Assembly (NCBI GenBank): GCA_014381945.1
Contig: JACNKQ010000024.1
Span: 18,082 to 82,081 of the forward strand
Direction: 5' to 3'
DNA: 64,000 nt
Source of the DNA: Actinomycetota bacterium
GTDB lineage: Bacteria; Actinomycetota; Acidimicrobiia; Acidimicrobiales; MedAcidi-G1
A program made the translations under genes and the position numbers. Below are positions 7,224-17,181 of this stretch, in pieces (the stretch's first letter is position 1; each line of letters begins with the position of its first letter). The notes under the pieces were generated by a model. The model did no database searches. It was not told the origin of the DNA and was given only the letters and a program-made list of their open reading frames with translations.

Positions 7224-8285
7224 CTAGGTCTCGTCCGGCTCGATCGCCGAGTCGGCTGTCAGTTCCTCTGCCTCGGTCGAGAAGTGCTCGTACTGGATGA
7301 TTCCCATCTCTGCGAAGCGCTCCCGCAGCCAGCCGTCGCGGTGGTCGAGCAGCCCGAGCTTCTTGCAGTTGGGGACGATCTTCGAAAACACCAGGTGCTG
7401 GAAGCGCTGCTGGGACCGGGTCGGCGGCAGCAGTCGCATGATGTCGTCGTTCGACACGCCGAACGACGGCCACAGCTCTGAGTTGAGGGAGCGGCGACGC
7501 ATCAGGTCGCATGCCTCGTAGGCGAACTCCTGGCGTACACGGAAGTCGGCGGACGACAGGTCGTCGTAGATCTCCTGGAGCGAGAGGATGCCGAAGGCCA
7601 CGTGGCGGGCCTCGTCGGCCATGATGTAGCGGATCATCTGCCTGAGCAGCGGATCCTGGGTGGTCCCCATCATCATGCCGAACGCCGCCAGGGCGAGGCC
7701 TTCGACCACTACCTGCATTCCGAGGTACACGAGGTCCCACTGGGAGTCCTGGAGCAGTTGGTCGAGCAGCGACTTGAGGTTCTCGTTGATCGGGTAGGTG
7801 GCGGGCATCTTTTCGTCGAGGTAGCGGTGGAACGCCTCGACATGGCGGGCCTCGTCCACCACCTGGGTGGAGGCGTAGTATTTGGCGTCGATCCAGGGCA
7901 CCGACTCGACCAGTCGGGAGGCGCACAGCAGGGCGCCCTGTTCGCCGTGCAGGAACTGGCTCAGCGAGGCGCACTGTGAGTGGACGGCGAAGTCGATCCA
8001 GCGGTCCTCGTCCCAGTCGGCGACAGGTGAGCCCGGAATCTCCGCCAGCGCACGGCCCGGGAAACCGGCAGGGACCCCGGTTGCCTCGGCCTGGCGGGCG
8101 ACCAGGCTCCACGGATCGACCGGGGTGGACCAGTCGAGGTCGTCGGAGACGTTCCACTGGGCGCGCTTGGCCTTTTCGTAGAGACGGTTCAGCCCGTCGC
8201 GGCTGCGGTCGTAGTCCCAGGTGTAGAGGGCGTCGAACTCGACGTGGATGTCGTCGAGGTGTGCTTCGTAGGCCAGGGTACCCAT
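7224..8285 (-). CDS. Ferritin-like diiron protein (R2/AurF-like), copy 2
   Basis: A 353-residue paralogue of the protein at 2766-3911, with the same two carboxylate-His sets: FLHGEQGALL, VVDEARHVE, VVEGLALAA and MADEARHVAF. The C-terminal block KIVPNCKKLGLLD followed by GWLRERFAEMGI is nearly identical between copies, so they are recent or strongly constrained duplicates. It ends about 10 bp from the convergent LLM gene and is the last gene of the minus-strand run from the lipid kinase through SelW, rubrerythrin and DUF3501, after a 55-bp gap. A role as O2-dependent oxidase is inferred from the fold; substrate unknown. Confidence 0.82.
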   Translation of the reverse strand: MGTLAYEAHLDDIHVEFDALYTWDYDRSRDGLNRLYEKAKRAQWNVSDDLDWSTPVDPWSLVARQAEATGVPAGFPGRALAEIPGSPVADWDEDRWIDFAVHSQCASLSQFLHGEQGALLCASRLVESVPWIDAKYYASTQVVDEARHVEAFHRYLDEKMPATYPINENLKSLLDQLLQDSQWDLVYLGMQVVVEGLALAAFGMMMGTTQDPLLRQMIRYIMADEARHVAFGILSLQEIYDDLSSADFRVRQEFAYEACDLMRRRSLNSELWPSFGVSNDDIMRLLPPTRSQQRFQHLVFSKIVPNCKKLGLLDHRDGWLRERFAEMGIIQYEHFSTEAEELTADSAIEPDET

Positions 8286-8340
8286 GCCAAGACCGTAGCG
8301 GCCGCCTGGGCCGGGTCAGGGGTCCGGGGCGGCCCGGGCA

Positions 8341-8913
8341 TCAGCCGTGGGTTGCGGCCAGGTCTGCGGCCAGGGCCTCCCGCTGCTCTTCGTCGAGGGC
8401 CACCTCTGCCTCGAGGCCGGCGAAGTCGCAGCCGACGGCGACCGGCGGCGAGGACATGGTGAACGTCAGGTACTGGACCGAGGAGAGGCGGCCGCGACCG
8501 ACCTGGGCGGGGTCGAAGCCGGCGTAGGCACGGTCGCCTTCGGCAGTCACCAGGTAGAGGCGCTCCTGTAGGCCCATCCATGCCTCGAGCAACGGCTGGC
8601 GCTTCGCCTCGTCCTCGATCTCGATGAGGAGTGCGCAACCGAGCTGGCCGGGGCCGCCCAGGACCTCGTTGTAGGTGTCGAGCTCCTCCTGGATGCTCGA
8701 CTCGCGCACGATCCGTTCGACCCGCATCATCTCCTGGACCTGATAGCGCATCGTGTCGTGGTTCTCGAACAGGAACGTGAGGTACTCGCCGACGTGGATC
8801 CTGCGGGGGCGCTTGGTCTCCATCACCTCGGAACGGGTTGCGTCGCGGCCGTCGTCGTAGGTCTGGAAGTCGACGATCTCGTCGCGTCGGACGTGGTGCG
8901 GATGGGTGTTCAT
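8341..8913 (-). CDS. DUF3501 family protein
   Basis: A 190-residue protein recognisable as DUF3501 by its opening block (RRDEIVDFQTYDDGRD), KRPRRIHVGEYLTFLFENH and YQVQEMMRVERIV. As I recall the family, DUF3501 genes commonly neighbour a CCG-domain Fe-S protein and rubrerythrin, which is exactly the arrangement here. The start overlaps the stop of the Fe-S protein gene by 4 nt, so the two are translationally coupled. No catalytic motif can be read; a partner role in peroxide or radical detoxification is inference from context. Confidence 0.85.
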   Translation of the reverse strand: MNTHPHHVRRDEIVDFQTYDDGRDATRSEVMETKRPRRIHVGEYLTFLFENHDTMRYQVQEMMRVERIVRESSIQEELDTYNEVLGGPGQLGCALLIEIEDEAKRQPLLEAWMGLQERLYLVTAEGDRAYAGFDPAQVGRGRLSSVQYLTFTMSSPPVAVGCDFAGLEAEVALDEEQREALAADLAATHG

Positions 8914-10292
8914 GCGGGCTCCGATCCCTCTGGGGAGACGCTCGTGGGGAACCCGTCGGGTTCGTAGGCCCTGGCCAGGATGGACATCGGGTGCATCGGC
9001 CGTCGGCCGGCGTGCTGGGCGAACTGCAGGGCGGCGAGCGGACAGTCGGTGGCCCAGACTCGGGCATCGGCGGCCGCGACCCCGTCGAAGGCCTTCTTCC
9101 CGATGCGGACCGAGACCTCGAAGCCCTCACTCTTCATGGCAAACGTGCCGTCGTGGCCGCAGCACTCCATCGTCGTCGACGGCTTGAGGCCGGGGATCCT
9201 GCGCAGAAGGTCGCGGCCCTTGAAGCCGACCGCCTGGGCCCGGAGGTGGCAGGGGGCGTGGTAGGCGACGTTGCCGGGTGTGCTGGCGAAGCCGTCGTCG
9301 AAGCGGTCCTCGTTGCGGATCGACCACAGGAACTCGCCGGGGTCGGCCACCCGGTCGGCGAGGGCCTGTGCACGTTCGCGGTCCCCGGGTGCGACGAGTT
9401 CGGGGTATTCCCTGCGCAGCATCATCGAGCACGTCGGGTTGATGGCGACCACGGTCTTGCCGGCTTCGACGTGTGGGCCCAGCCGGTCGAGGTTGGTGGT
9501 CGCCTTGCGGCGGAGGGTGTCGAGGTCGCCGGATTCCCAGGCCGGCATTCCGCAACACTCGAGTCCCTTTTCGCAGGTGACGTCCACTCCGTTTCGCTCC
9601 AACACCGCCACCGTGTCGTGGCCCACCTCGGGCTCGTTGTGCTCGACGTAGCAGGTGGGGAACAGCACGATCTCTCCCTGGTCGGGTCGGCCGATCAGGC
9701 CCCTCTTCCCCGCCCATGCGGTGAAGGTTTCCCTGGCGAACGAAGGCAGGTCCTTGTCGGGGTGAATACCGACGAGCTTTTCGAGGAAGCGCCGGTGGAT
9801 GCTGCTGCGGCTGTTCAGCGTGTTGGCGAGGCCGCCCGTGGCACGGGCCAGGCGGGCGGTCCGGTCGGGATCGCCCAACAGGTTGTCGCGGAGGCGCCGC
9901 TTGAGCCTGCCACCTCCGGCACGACTGCTCCTGGTCCTGAAGTTCTGGGCCTTGTACCGGTGCACCAGCTTCGGGAAGTCGAGTTGGAACTCGTGTGAGT
10001 CGCGCACCGTGTAGGGGCACTGCACCTCGCACAGCTTGCACTGGAAGCAGGCGTCCATGACCTGGTCGGTCTCGGTGTCGGTGACCGCCCGGACGTCGCC
10101 GTCGTGGCGGTCGTCGATGAACGAAAACAGCGAGGGGAAGCTGTCGCAGTACTTGAAGCACATGCGGCACCCGTGGCAGATCTCGAAGGTGCGCAGGACC
10201 TCGCCCCGCAGGGCATCGGGGTCCCAGTAGTGCTCGTCGGCCGGATCGTAGGTGAGGCCCGGCGTGGGCTCGTAGGGGATCGGCGTGGTCAT
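8910..10292 (-). CDS. Heterodisulfide-reductase/GlpC-like Fe-S protein with CCG domains
   Basis: A 460-residue protein with two N-terminal [4Fe-4S] motifs, [11 protein letters not shown] (about residue 39) and [12 protein letters not shown] (about 82), and two C-terminal CCG domains centred on LECCGMPAW (about 245) and MECCGHDGT (about 375). This is the layout of HdrD, GlpC and glycolate-oxidase iron-sulfur subunits, which pass electrons to or from a flavoprotein or thiol-disulfide substrate. No flavin subunit lies next to it. It is coupled to DUF3501 downstream, with rubrerythrin and a SelW-like selenoprotein upstream, suggesting it supplies electrons for peroxide or thiol reduction (inference). 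Confidence 0.88.
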   Translation of the reverse strand: MTTPIPYEPTPGLTYDPADEHYWDPDALRGEVLRTFEICHGCRMCFKYCDSFPSLFSFIDDRHDGDVRAVTDTETDQVMDACFQCKLCEVQCPYTVRDSHEFQLDFPKLVHRYKAQNFRTRSSRAGGGRLKRRLRDNLLGDPDRTARLARATGGLANTLNSRSSIHRRFLEKLVGIHPDKDLPSFARETFTAWAGKRGLIGRPDQGEIVLFPTCYVEHNEPEVGHDTVAVLERNGVDVTCEKGLECCGMPAWESGDLDTLRRKATTNLDRLGPHVEAGKTVVAINPTCSMMLRREYPELVAPGDRERAQALADRVADPGEFLWSIRNEDRFDDGFASTPGNVAYHAPCHLRAQAVGFKGRDLLRRIPGLKPSTTMECCGHDGTFAMKSEGFEVSVRIGKKAFDGVAAADARVWATDCPLAALQFAQHAGRRPMHPMSILARAYEPDGFPTSVSPEGSEPA

Positions 10293-10319
10293 CGGAGGTG
10301 GGGGGAATGCCCCTCAGAC

Positions 10320-10362
10320 GCGTCTCACCGGCCGCCCCCGGAGGAGACGGCCGGTGAGACGC
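10320..10362 (-). terminator. 15-bp perfect hairpin between rubrerythrin and Fe-S protein genes
   Basis: GCGTCTCACCGGCCG (10320-10334) and its exact complement CGGCCGGTGAGACGC (10348-10362) flank a 13-nt loop. A further gggaat/attccc pairing is possible outside the stem. There is no T-tract on either side, so it may be a partial terminator, an attenuator, or an mRNA-stabilising structure that sets rubrerythrin expression above that of the downstream Fe-S genes. Confidence 0.55.
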
Positions 10363-10400
10363 ATTCCCGGAGGATCAGCAGAATCAGCAGGCCGACGTGT

Positions 10401-10817
10401 TCAGCTGTTGTCGTCGAGCAGCGACTGGAAGCGGCCGGCGTGGGCCTTCTCTGCCTTGGCGAGGGTCTCGAACCAGTCGGCGATCTCAGCGAAGTCCTCT
10501 TCGCGGGCGGTCCTGGCCATGCCCGGGTACATGTCGGTGTACTCGTGGGTCTCACCGGCGACGGCCGCTGCCAGGTTCTCGAGGGTGTCGCCGATCGGCA
10601 GGCCGGTGGCGGGGTCGCCCACGGTCTTGATGTAGTCGAGGTGGCCGTGTGCGTGGCCGGTTTCACCTTCGGCCGTGTCGCGGAAGTTGCCTGCGATGTC
10701 CGGGTAGCCCTCAATGTCGGCGACCTTGGCGAAGTAGAGGTAGCGGCGGTTGGCCTGGGACTCGCCTGCGAAGGCGGCCTTGAGGTTTTCGTGTGTCTGG
10801 GTGCCGTCGAGGCTCAT
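10401..10817 (-). CDS. Rubrerythrin-type ferritin-like protein lacking a rubredoxin domain
   Basis: A 138-residue protein with the rubrerythrin opening ([20 protein letters not shown]) and the diiron helices [24 protein letters not shown] and [11 protein letters not shown]. Classical rubrerythrin reduces H2O2 and has a C-terminal rubredoxin-like CxxC domain; this one ends after the four-helix bundle and contains no cysteine at all, so electrons must come from a separate partner. The Fe-S protein downstream or the SelW-like protein upstream are candidates. The ATG at 10817 has a clear family N-terminus; upstream in-frame sequence is unrelated to the family. Confidence 0.9.
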   Translation of the reverse strand: MSLDGTQTHENLKAAFAGESQANRRYLYFAKVADIEGYPDIAGNFRDTAEGETGHAHGHLDYIKTVGDPATGLPIGDTLENLAAAVAGETHEYTDMYPGMARTAREEDFAEIADWFETLAKAEKAHAGRFQSLLDDNS

Positions 10818-10893
10818 TGGTGCTCCTGTTGATCGGGGAAAAAGCGGGCGGTTCCTGATTGTGAAGCCTAGGCGCGCCGTAGGGCGAAGCAGA

Positions 10894-11163
10894 TTACTGG
10901 TCGGCGTATACGGGAATGTCGGGACCGACCAGGCTCCGGAAGATCTCCAGCACCTCGCCGGGTTCGGCGTGTCGGCCGGTGGCATGCTTCGAGTAGACGA
11001 GCTCGCCGTCGACGACTACCTCGAAGGCGCCGTTGTCGCCGGTGACCAGGCGAAGGTCGTCGATGACGTGCTGGTAGTCGGTCAGCAGGTCGCTCACCGC
11101 GCTCACGGCGCGGGCGGAATAATCTCAGGGGACGCAGTAGGTGATTTCGATGTTGTGGGCCAT
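10894..11163 (-). CDS. SelW-like (Rdx family) CxxU selenoprotein, in-frame TGA read as Sec
   Basis: Read through the TGA at 11125-11127 this is an 89-residue SelW/SelT/SelH-type protein starting MAHNIEITYCVP-U-DYSARAV, with Cys10 and Sec13 forming the CxxU redox motif. The remainder is Rdx-like: GDNGAFEVVVDGELVYSK, then FRSLVGPDIP. The expected Cys codon is TGA and nothing else is damaged, so Sec is the natural reading. A 6-bp perfect hairpin with a 5-nt G-containing loop starts 12 nt after the TGA. The gene starts 9 bp after the lipid kinase stop and lies 76 bp before rubrerythrin on the same strand. SelW proteins are small thioredoxin-fold thiol-redox proteins; the partner is unknown. A caller ignoring Sec would start at GTG 11106 and lose the active site. 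Confidence 0.85.
11097..11113 (-). promoter_or_regulatory. Candidate bacterial SECIS element in the SelW-like gene
   Basis: On the coding strand CCGCGC and GCGCGG pair perfectly around the loop CGTGA. The stem begins 12 nt and the loop 18 nt after the TGA. Bacterial SECIS elements have a short loop with a G in its first two positions, about 16-37 nt after the UGA; this one fits. It would bind SelB. Confidence 0.7.
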
Positions 11164-11172
11164 GGGCCGACG

Positions 11173-12081
11173 TTAGACGCGATCATCCCTGCGCGCCGAA
11201 GCGCCCGCCACATGCAGGGCCGCGGGGGCTACACGCAACGAAATCGGCAGCCCGCCGAATGCCTCGCCGTCGGCCCGGACGTAGCCGCCTCCCTCGACCG
11301 CCACCTCGGATGCCCGGAACATGGTGACCCCGGGGTGGTCGATGTGGCTGCCGGTCTTCACCTTCTGAAACGAGCGCAACAACTCGAGGCGCCTGACATC
11401 TCCGACTATGCAGACGTCGAGCAGGCCGTCGGTGGGGTCGGCGCCGGGGCAGATGTCCATGCCGGCGCCGAAGAAACGGGTGTTGGCGACGACGACCACG
11501 GCGGCCCGGATGTCCTGCGCCTCGCCGTCGAGGACGAGCCGGTAGTCGGCGGGTCGCATGCGGGGTAGTTCGAGGAGCGTGGCGATGGTGTAGCGGGCGG
11601 TCCCCTTCGGAAATGACATGTTGTTGGCTCGTGCGTTGACGGTCGAGGGGAAGCCGGCGATGACGCTCGTCAGGGCCGTGCGCCCTGCAGCGTCGATCAC
11701 GTCGATCGCAGCCGGTTCGAGGAGGGCGGTGTCGACCCGCTGCTCCAGGTCCCCCGTGAGCAACCTGAGCGCCCGGGCGAAATCGTTGCCGGTGCCGGCG
11801 GGGATGGCGCCCAGCACCGTCGGGGTTCCTACGAGTGCACCGGCCGCCAGGTGCATGATGCCGTCGCCGCCGAGGACGAAAAGGCGCGTGGCCCCGCTGG
11901 ACACGGCCCGACGTGCGGCTTCGGTTGCCGCACCGGCCGAGTCGGCTGCAAGCACCTCGGGTCGGATCCCCTGTTCCCGGAGTCGTGCCAGCACCCGCTG
12001 CAGGTCGGCGGCGGCGCGACCTGCACGCGCCGCCGGGTTGGCCAGGAGTGCCATGCGCAACACTTCGCCATCATCGCCCAT
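11173..12081 (-). CDS. Diacylglycerol/lipid kinase (YegS/DagK-like)
   Basis: A 302-residue protein with the DAGK catalytic signature: ALLANPAARAG near the start, FVLGGDGIMHLAAGAL (about residue 75) containing the GGDG ATP-binding motif, and AIPAGTGNDFARAL (about 102). The C-terminal half holds the beta-rich domain typical of YegS-type lipid kinases. Likely phosphorylates diacylglycerol or another lipid alcohol at the membrane. I chose the ATG at 12081 because GAGG lies 6 nt upstream; a second in-frame ATG at 12054 is possible. First gene of the run that includes SelW and rubrerythrin. Confidence 0.87.
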   Translation of the reverse strand: MGDDGEVLRMALLANPAARAGRAAADLQRVLARLREQGIRPEVLAADSAGAATEAARRAVSSGATRLFVLGGDGIMHLAAGALVGTPTVLGAIPAGTGNDFARALRLLTGDLEQRVDTALLEPAAIDVIDAAGRTALTSVIAGFPSTVNARANNMSFPKGTARYTIATLLELPRMRPADYRLVLDGEAQDIRAAVVVVANTRFFGAGMDICPGADPTDGLLDVCIVGDVRRLELLRSFQKVKTGSHIDHPGVTMFRASEVAVEGGGYVRADGEAFGGLPISLRVAPAALHVAGASARRDDRV

Positions 12082-12134
12082 CGCTAGCCTCGAGGGTGAC
12101 CCGGACACACCGTGCGACCCCGTCGGAGATGCCC

Positions 12135-12518
12135 ATGAGACCTCGCAGCAACATCGGAGCATCTGTTGCCGCCGCCGTCCTCCTTGCCGCATGCGGCGGG
12201 GGCGGAGACGGCAGCGGTGGGGATGCGGATCCTGTCGGCGACGGCCACACCGTCCACGTCCAGGCCTTCGACAGGCAGGACTACGACGCCGACGGCTATG
12301 CGGCCGTCGCCGGTGAGGTCACGTTCGAGCTCAGCCAGGTCGGCACCCAGGAGCACACGTTGGTGGTCGAGGGCATGGAGGACGAGATGCGCCTGGTCGT
12401 CGAGGATGGAGGCACCGACTCGGGGAAGCTGACCTTGGAGCCGGGCCGTTACATCCTGTACTGCGACATCGCCGGGCATCGGGCATCGGGCATGGAGGCA
12501 CGGCTCACCGTCGGGTGA
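12135..12518 (+). CDS. Secreted cupredoxin-like lipoprotein
   Basis: A 127-residue precursor. Residues 1-20 form a signal peptide ending in the lipobox LLAAC, followed by a Gly/Asp linker. The mature part is a small beta domain (VTFELSQVGTQEHTLVVEG) ending YCDIAGHRASGM. The His of QEHT and the Cys, His and Met of the last motif are the type-1 copper ligand set of plastocyanin-like proteins. It would be a membrane-anchored electron carrier or copper protein outside the cell. The ATG at 12135 has GGAG 6 nt upstream; the ATG at 12129 is too close to it. Confidence 0.85.
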   Translation: MRPRSNIGASVAAAVLLAACGGGGDGSGGDADPVGDGHTVHVQAFDRQDYDADGYAAVAGEVTFELSQVGTQEHTLVVEGMEDEMRLVVEDGGTDSGKLTLEPGRYILYCDIAGHRASGMEARLTVG

Positions 12519-12546
12519 GCCAGGTCCCGGCGAGCGTCCCCTGTGC

Positions 12547-13320
12547 TCAGGCGACGAGCTCGAAGAGCAGGTAGAGCACCAGCGTTATTACGAATCCGAT
12601 CTTGATGGTGTCCTGGTGCTTGTCGAGTACGACCCTGTTGATGGCGTTGTCGTAGCCGCCCAACTTCCCCAGCGCCGATGCCTCCATCACGATCCAGATC
12701 ACCAGGAAGACGATCCAGAGGGTCCAGCGGCCACCGGACGCCGGGCCGAATCCGATCCCGCCGATGACCTCGTCGCCGAATGCAGAGGCGAAGTGGCTGG
12801 GCCACATCATGAAGAAGATGAGTGGTATCGAAAACAGCGTGTTGACACGGCTGGCCCGTGCGGCCCGCTTGCCGGCGGCCGGTGCCTCGGGGTCGGGCTC
12901 GCCGCCCTCGCTGACCGACACCGATGAGCCGATGGCGATCTGCTGGGCCGGCCAGATGACCATCCAGACGTTGGCGGCCATGGTGGTACCGAGCAGGGCG
13001 CCCCAGGCGATGCCGATGCCGGCGGAGGTGTTCCAGTAGTCGGGCATCAGCTCGCCGAGGGTCCGCTGGTGGGCGAGGATCCAGACACCGGAGACCCAGG
13101 TGGCCAGGGCGGCCCACCGGAACCACCACAGCGTGCGCCAGGTGATCTTGCGGAGCGCCTCGCCCTTGGCGCCGTCGCTCATCTCGCCGAAGGCAGCGCC
13201 CTGGATGAAGTTGAAGAAGTAGAGGAGTCCGATCCAGGTGATGCCGGCCAGGTAGTGGGCGTAGCGGCCGATGGCCTGACCACTTCCGGAGAAGCCCATC
13301 CAGTCGTTGAAGAGTTCCAC
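12547..13320 (-). CDS. PuuD-like (urate hydroxylase-type) membrane protein
   Basis: About 257 residues with several transmembrane helices. The block MGFSGSGQAIGRYAHYLAGI, then WIGLLYFFNFIQG, and the later IPLIFFMMWPSHF recall the membrane domain of PuuD/DUF989 proteins. In described PuuD enzymes a cytochrome c domain follows; there is no CxxCH here, so this is a membrane-domain-only form. The GTG at 13320 has GGAG 8 nt upstream and places the conserved block at the N-terminus; an ATG at 13371 is the alternative. No other purine genes are nearby, so a urate role is only suggested by family. Confidence 0.6.
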   Translation of the reverse strand: MELFNDWMGFSGSGQAIGRYAHYLAGITWIGLLYFFNFIQGAAFGEMSDGAKGEALRKITWRTLWWFRWAALATWVSGVWILAHQRTLGELMPDYWNTSAGIGIAWGALLGTTMAANVWMVIWPAQQIAIGSSVSVSEGGEPDPEAPAAGKRAARASRVNTLFSIPLIFFMMWPSHFASAFGDEVIGGIGFGPASGGRWTLWIVFLVIWIVMEASALGKLGGYDNAINRVVLDKHQDTIKIGFVITLVLYLLFELVA

Positions 13321-13464
13321 GTTCGTTGCTCCAGGTCGAGGTCGAGGGATTTCGTCGGTAGCCCCGATCATGGCACGCCCCGTGCGCTGTGTAATGCATC
13401 AGCGGGCGATTGGCCGGGTTTCCCCGATTCCCGTTGCCGGGGACCCGGGTGCCACCATCGGTGG

Positions 13465-14709
13465 ATGGACCTGACATCGATCGACCTCTCGGACCCGCGA
13501 TTCTGGGATCGGCCCCTCACCGACCGGGCAGCGGCATTCGACCTGCTGCGGGCCGAGGACCCGTACCGCTACTTCGAGTTGCCGGCCGAGGTCACCGATC
13601 AGTTCCCGCAACGCGGATTCCATGCACTGGTGCGGCATTCCGACGTGGCGGAGGCCAGCCGCCGGCCTGGGGACTTCTGCAGCGGCGAAGGTGGGACATC
13701 CCCGGTCGACCTGCCCACCAACGAGTTGACCCGCTACTTCGGGTCGATGATCTCGATGGACGATCCGCGTCACAAGCGCCTGCGGTCGGTCATTTCTGCC
13801 GGGTTCACACCCGGGCGCATCCGGGCCCTCGAGGACTCCGTCCAGCGGATCGCCGTCGAGGTCGTCGACGACCTGCTCGAACGAGGACCCTGCGACTTCG
13901 TGACCGACGTGGCGGCCCGCCTGCCGCTGCAGATCATCTGCGAGATGATGGGCGTCCCCGAGGAGCACTGGAAGATGGTGTTCGAACAGTCGAACACGAT
14001 CCTCGGGAGCCAGGACGACGAGTACCGCAGCGACGATGTCGACCTCGGTGCCCAACTCTTCATGGCCGCCTGGCAGTTGACCGAGTTGATGAAGGGGCTG
14101 ATCGCAGAGCGGGTCGACCGGCCCACCGACGACCTGACCTCGACCCTGGTGCACGCCGAGGTCGACGGCGAACGCCTCGACCACGACGAGATCGCCTCGT
14201 TCTTCATCCTGCTGCTGGTGGCCGGCAACGAGACCACCCGCAATGCCATCTCGTGGGGCCTCCACCTGTTGACCGAACACGAGGACCAGCGGGCCAACTG
14301 GTGGGCGGACTTCGATGGGGTGGCCCCGACGGCCGTTGAGGAGATCGTCCGTTGGGCGGCTCCGGTCATCTCGATGCGACGCACGGCCACCCGGGACGGC
14401 GTACGCCTGGGCGAGCGGGAGTTCGCCAGGGGCGACAAGGTGGTCCTGTACTACTGGGCCGCCAACCGGGACCCCGGGGTGTTCGACGATCCGCTCGGGT
14501 TCGACGTGCTGCGCACGCCCAACGACCACTTCGGCTTCGGTGCCCCGGGTCCGCACTTCTGCCTCGGTGCCCATCTGGCCCGACGCGAGGTCACCGTGAT
14601 GTGGCGGGAACTGTTCGAACGGGTGCCGGGCATCCATGCCACATCGGCGCCGGACCGCCTGACCAGCGGGTTCATCAACGGGGTGAAGCACCTGCCCTGC
14701 GCCTGGTAG
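13465..14709 (+). CDS. Cytochrome P450
   Basis: A 414-residue soluble P450. The heme-binding loop FGFGAPGPHFCLG places the axial Cys near residue 366; the I-helix oxygen-activation motif is LLLVAGNETTRN (about 255), and an ExxR-type helix lies at VEEIVRWAAPV. Also visible is DDPRHKRLRSVISAGF, the conserved C-helix region. Such proteins hydroxylate lipids, sterols or xenobiotics with electrons from a ferredoxin; no ferredoxin or reductase gene is adjacent. The flanking acyl-CoA synthetase on the opposite strand hints at a lipid substrate (inference). The ATG at 13465 gives the standard N-terminus. Confidence 0.95.
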   Translation: MDLTSIDLSDPRFWDRPLTDRAAAFDLLRAEDPYRYFELPAEVTDQFPQRGFHALVRHSDVAEASRRPGDFCSGEGGTSPVDLPTNELTRYFGSMISMDDPRHKRLRSVISAGFTPGRIRALEDSVQRIAVEVVDDLLERGPCDFVTDVAARLPLQIICEMMGVPEEHWKMVFEQSNTILGSQDDEYRSDDVDLGAQLFMAAWQLTELMKGLIAERVDRPTDDLTSTLVHAEVDGERLDHDEIASFFILLLVAGNETTRNAISWGLHLLTEHEDQRANWWADFDGVAPTAVEEIVRWAAPVISMRRTATRDGVRLGEREFARGDKVVLYYWAANRDPGVFDDPLGFDVLRTPNDHFGFGAPGPHFCLGAHLARREVTVMWRELFERVPGIHATSAPDRLTSGFINGVKHLPCAW

Positions 14710-14734
14710 CGCAGGAAGGTCCCTGTTCTGGGAT

Positions 14735-16357
<1,623 letters not shown>

Positions 16358-16394
16358 GGGGTGCTCGCTTTCTTTGTCTCGGAAAGGTAGGGAA

Positions 16395-17114
16395 TCAGGC
16401 CGTGGCGTGGGCGTGCGCCGCCGTTGCCAGCTCGGCGAGTTCTGCGCGCTCGTCGTCGGAGAGGGGTGAGAGGTCCGCGGCCGATGCGGCGTCGGTGGCA
16501 GCTTCTATGGCGTCGCGGACGGCCGAATCGACCGGCTCCCCTTCGTCGGGCCAGCCGAACAGGGCCGCAGGGCCGCCGTTGGCGAGGACGAGGCCATGGG
16601 GGTCGGCACCGGCGGCCCGGGCGGCAGCGATGTGCCGGCAGCCGCGGAGCTCGCGCAGGGTCTGGACGAGCAGGTAGGCGCGGCCCGGATCGTCGTCCGG
16701 GCGTGGCTGGTTGCGCCATCCGGCGAACAGGTCGGCGGCGGTGGGATCGGCTGCGTCGACGACGGTGGCGGCGAGAGCGGCCAGGCGGCCCGACCCTGCG
16801 AATCCGTCGAGGTAGACGCGCCCCATCTCGGCGCAGACCTGTGCATAGATGGCACCTGCAGCCGAAGGTGACAGGGCATCGGTCGGCGTCCAGTTTCCGT
16901 GGATCACCTCCGGGGTGAAGAAGAAGGCGGCCTCACAGGCCGTGTCTGCCTCGACGTCGCCGAGTACCCCCAGGCGTCCGAGTGCGTACGAGGCGAGGCC
17001 GGCGGGGAGTCCGAGTTGGGCGCAGCGGCCGAAGGTGGCACCGTCGAGCATGAACCTGGCGCCGAGCACCTGGACGGGTTCGGCGATCTGTCGTGCTGCG
17101 GTCAGGGCGTCCAT
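16395..17114 (-). CDS. SCO6745 family protein, copy 1
   Basis: A 239-residue alpha-helical protein. The opening (ARQIAEPVQVLGARFMLDG), YALGRLGVLGDVEADTACEA and the later FAGWRNQPRPDDDPGRAYLL resemble the actinobacterial SCO6745 family, whose function I do not know. The paralogue at 43167-44066 shares the same plan. The ATG at 17114 is preceded by a strong AAGGGGGG ribosome site; the upstream in-frame start has none. It lies in the minus-strand run between a MauE-like membrane protein and an acyl-CoA synthetase. Confidence 0.7.
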   Translation of the reverse strand: MDALTAARQIAEPVQVLGARFMLDGATFGRCAQLGLPAGLASYALGRLGVLGDVEADTACEAAFFFTPEVIHGNWTPTDALSPSAAGAIYAQVCAEMGRVYLDGFAGSGRLAALAATVVDAADPTAADLFAGWRNQPRPDDDPGRAYLLVQTLRELRGCRHIAAARAAGADPHGLVLANGGPAALFGWPDEGEPVDSAVRDAIEAATDAASAADLSPLSDDERAELAELATAAHAHATA

Positions 17115-17181
17115 CGGCGTCGTCCCCCCTTTGATCTCGGATCGGGTCCCGTGCAAGGTACCAGCCGACCCTCGGTGCCCA

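Noticed and set aside
7072..8157. Alternative minus-strand Arg/Pro-rich frame over the diiron gene
   Set aside because: It is a shadow of the diiron gene in another frame, without domain or start signal.
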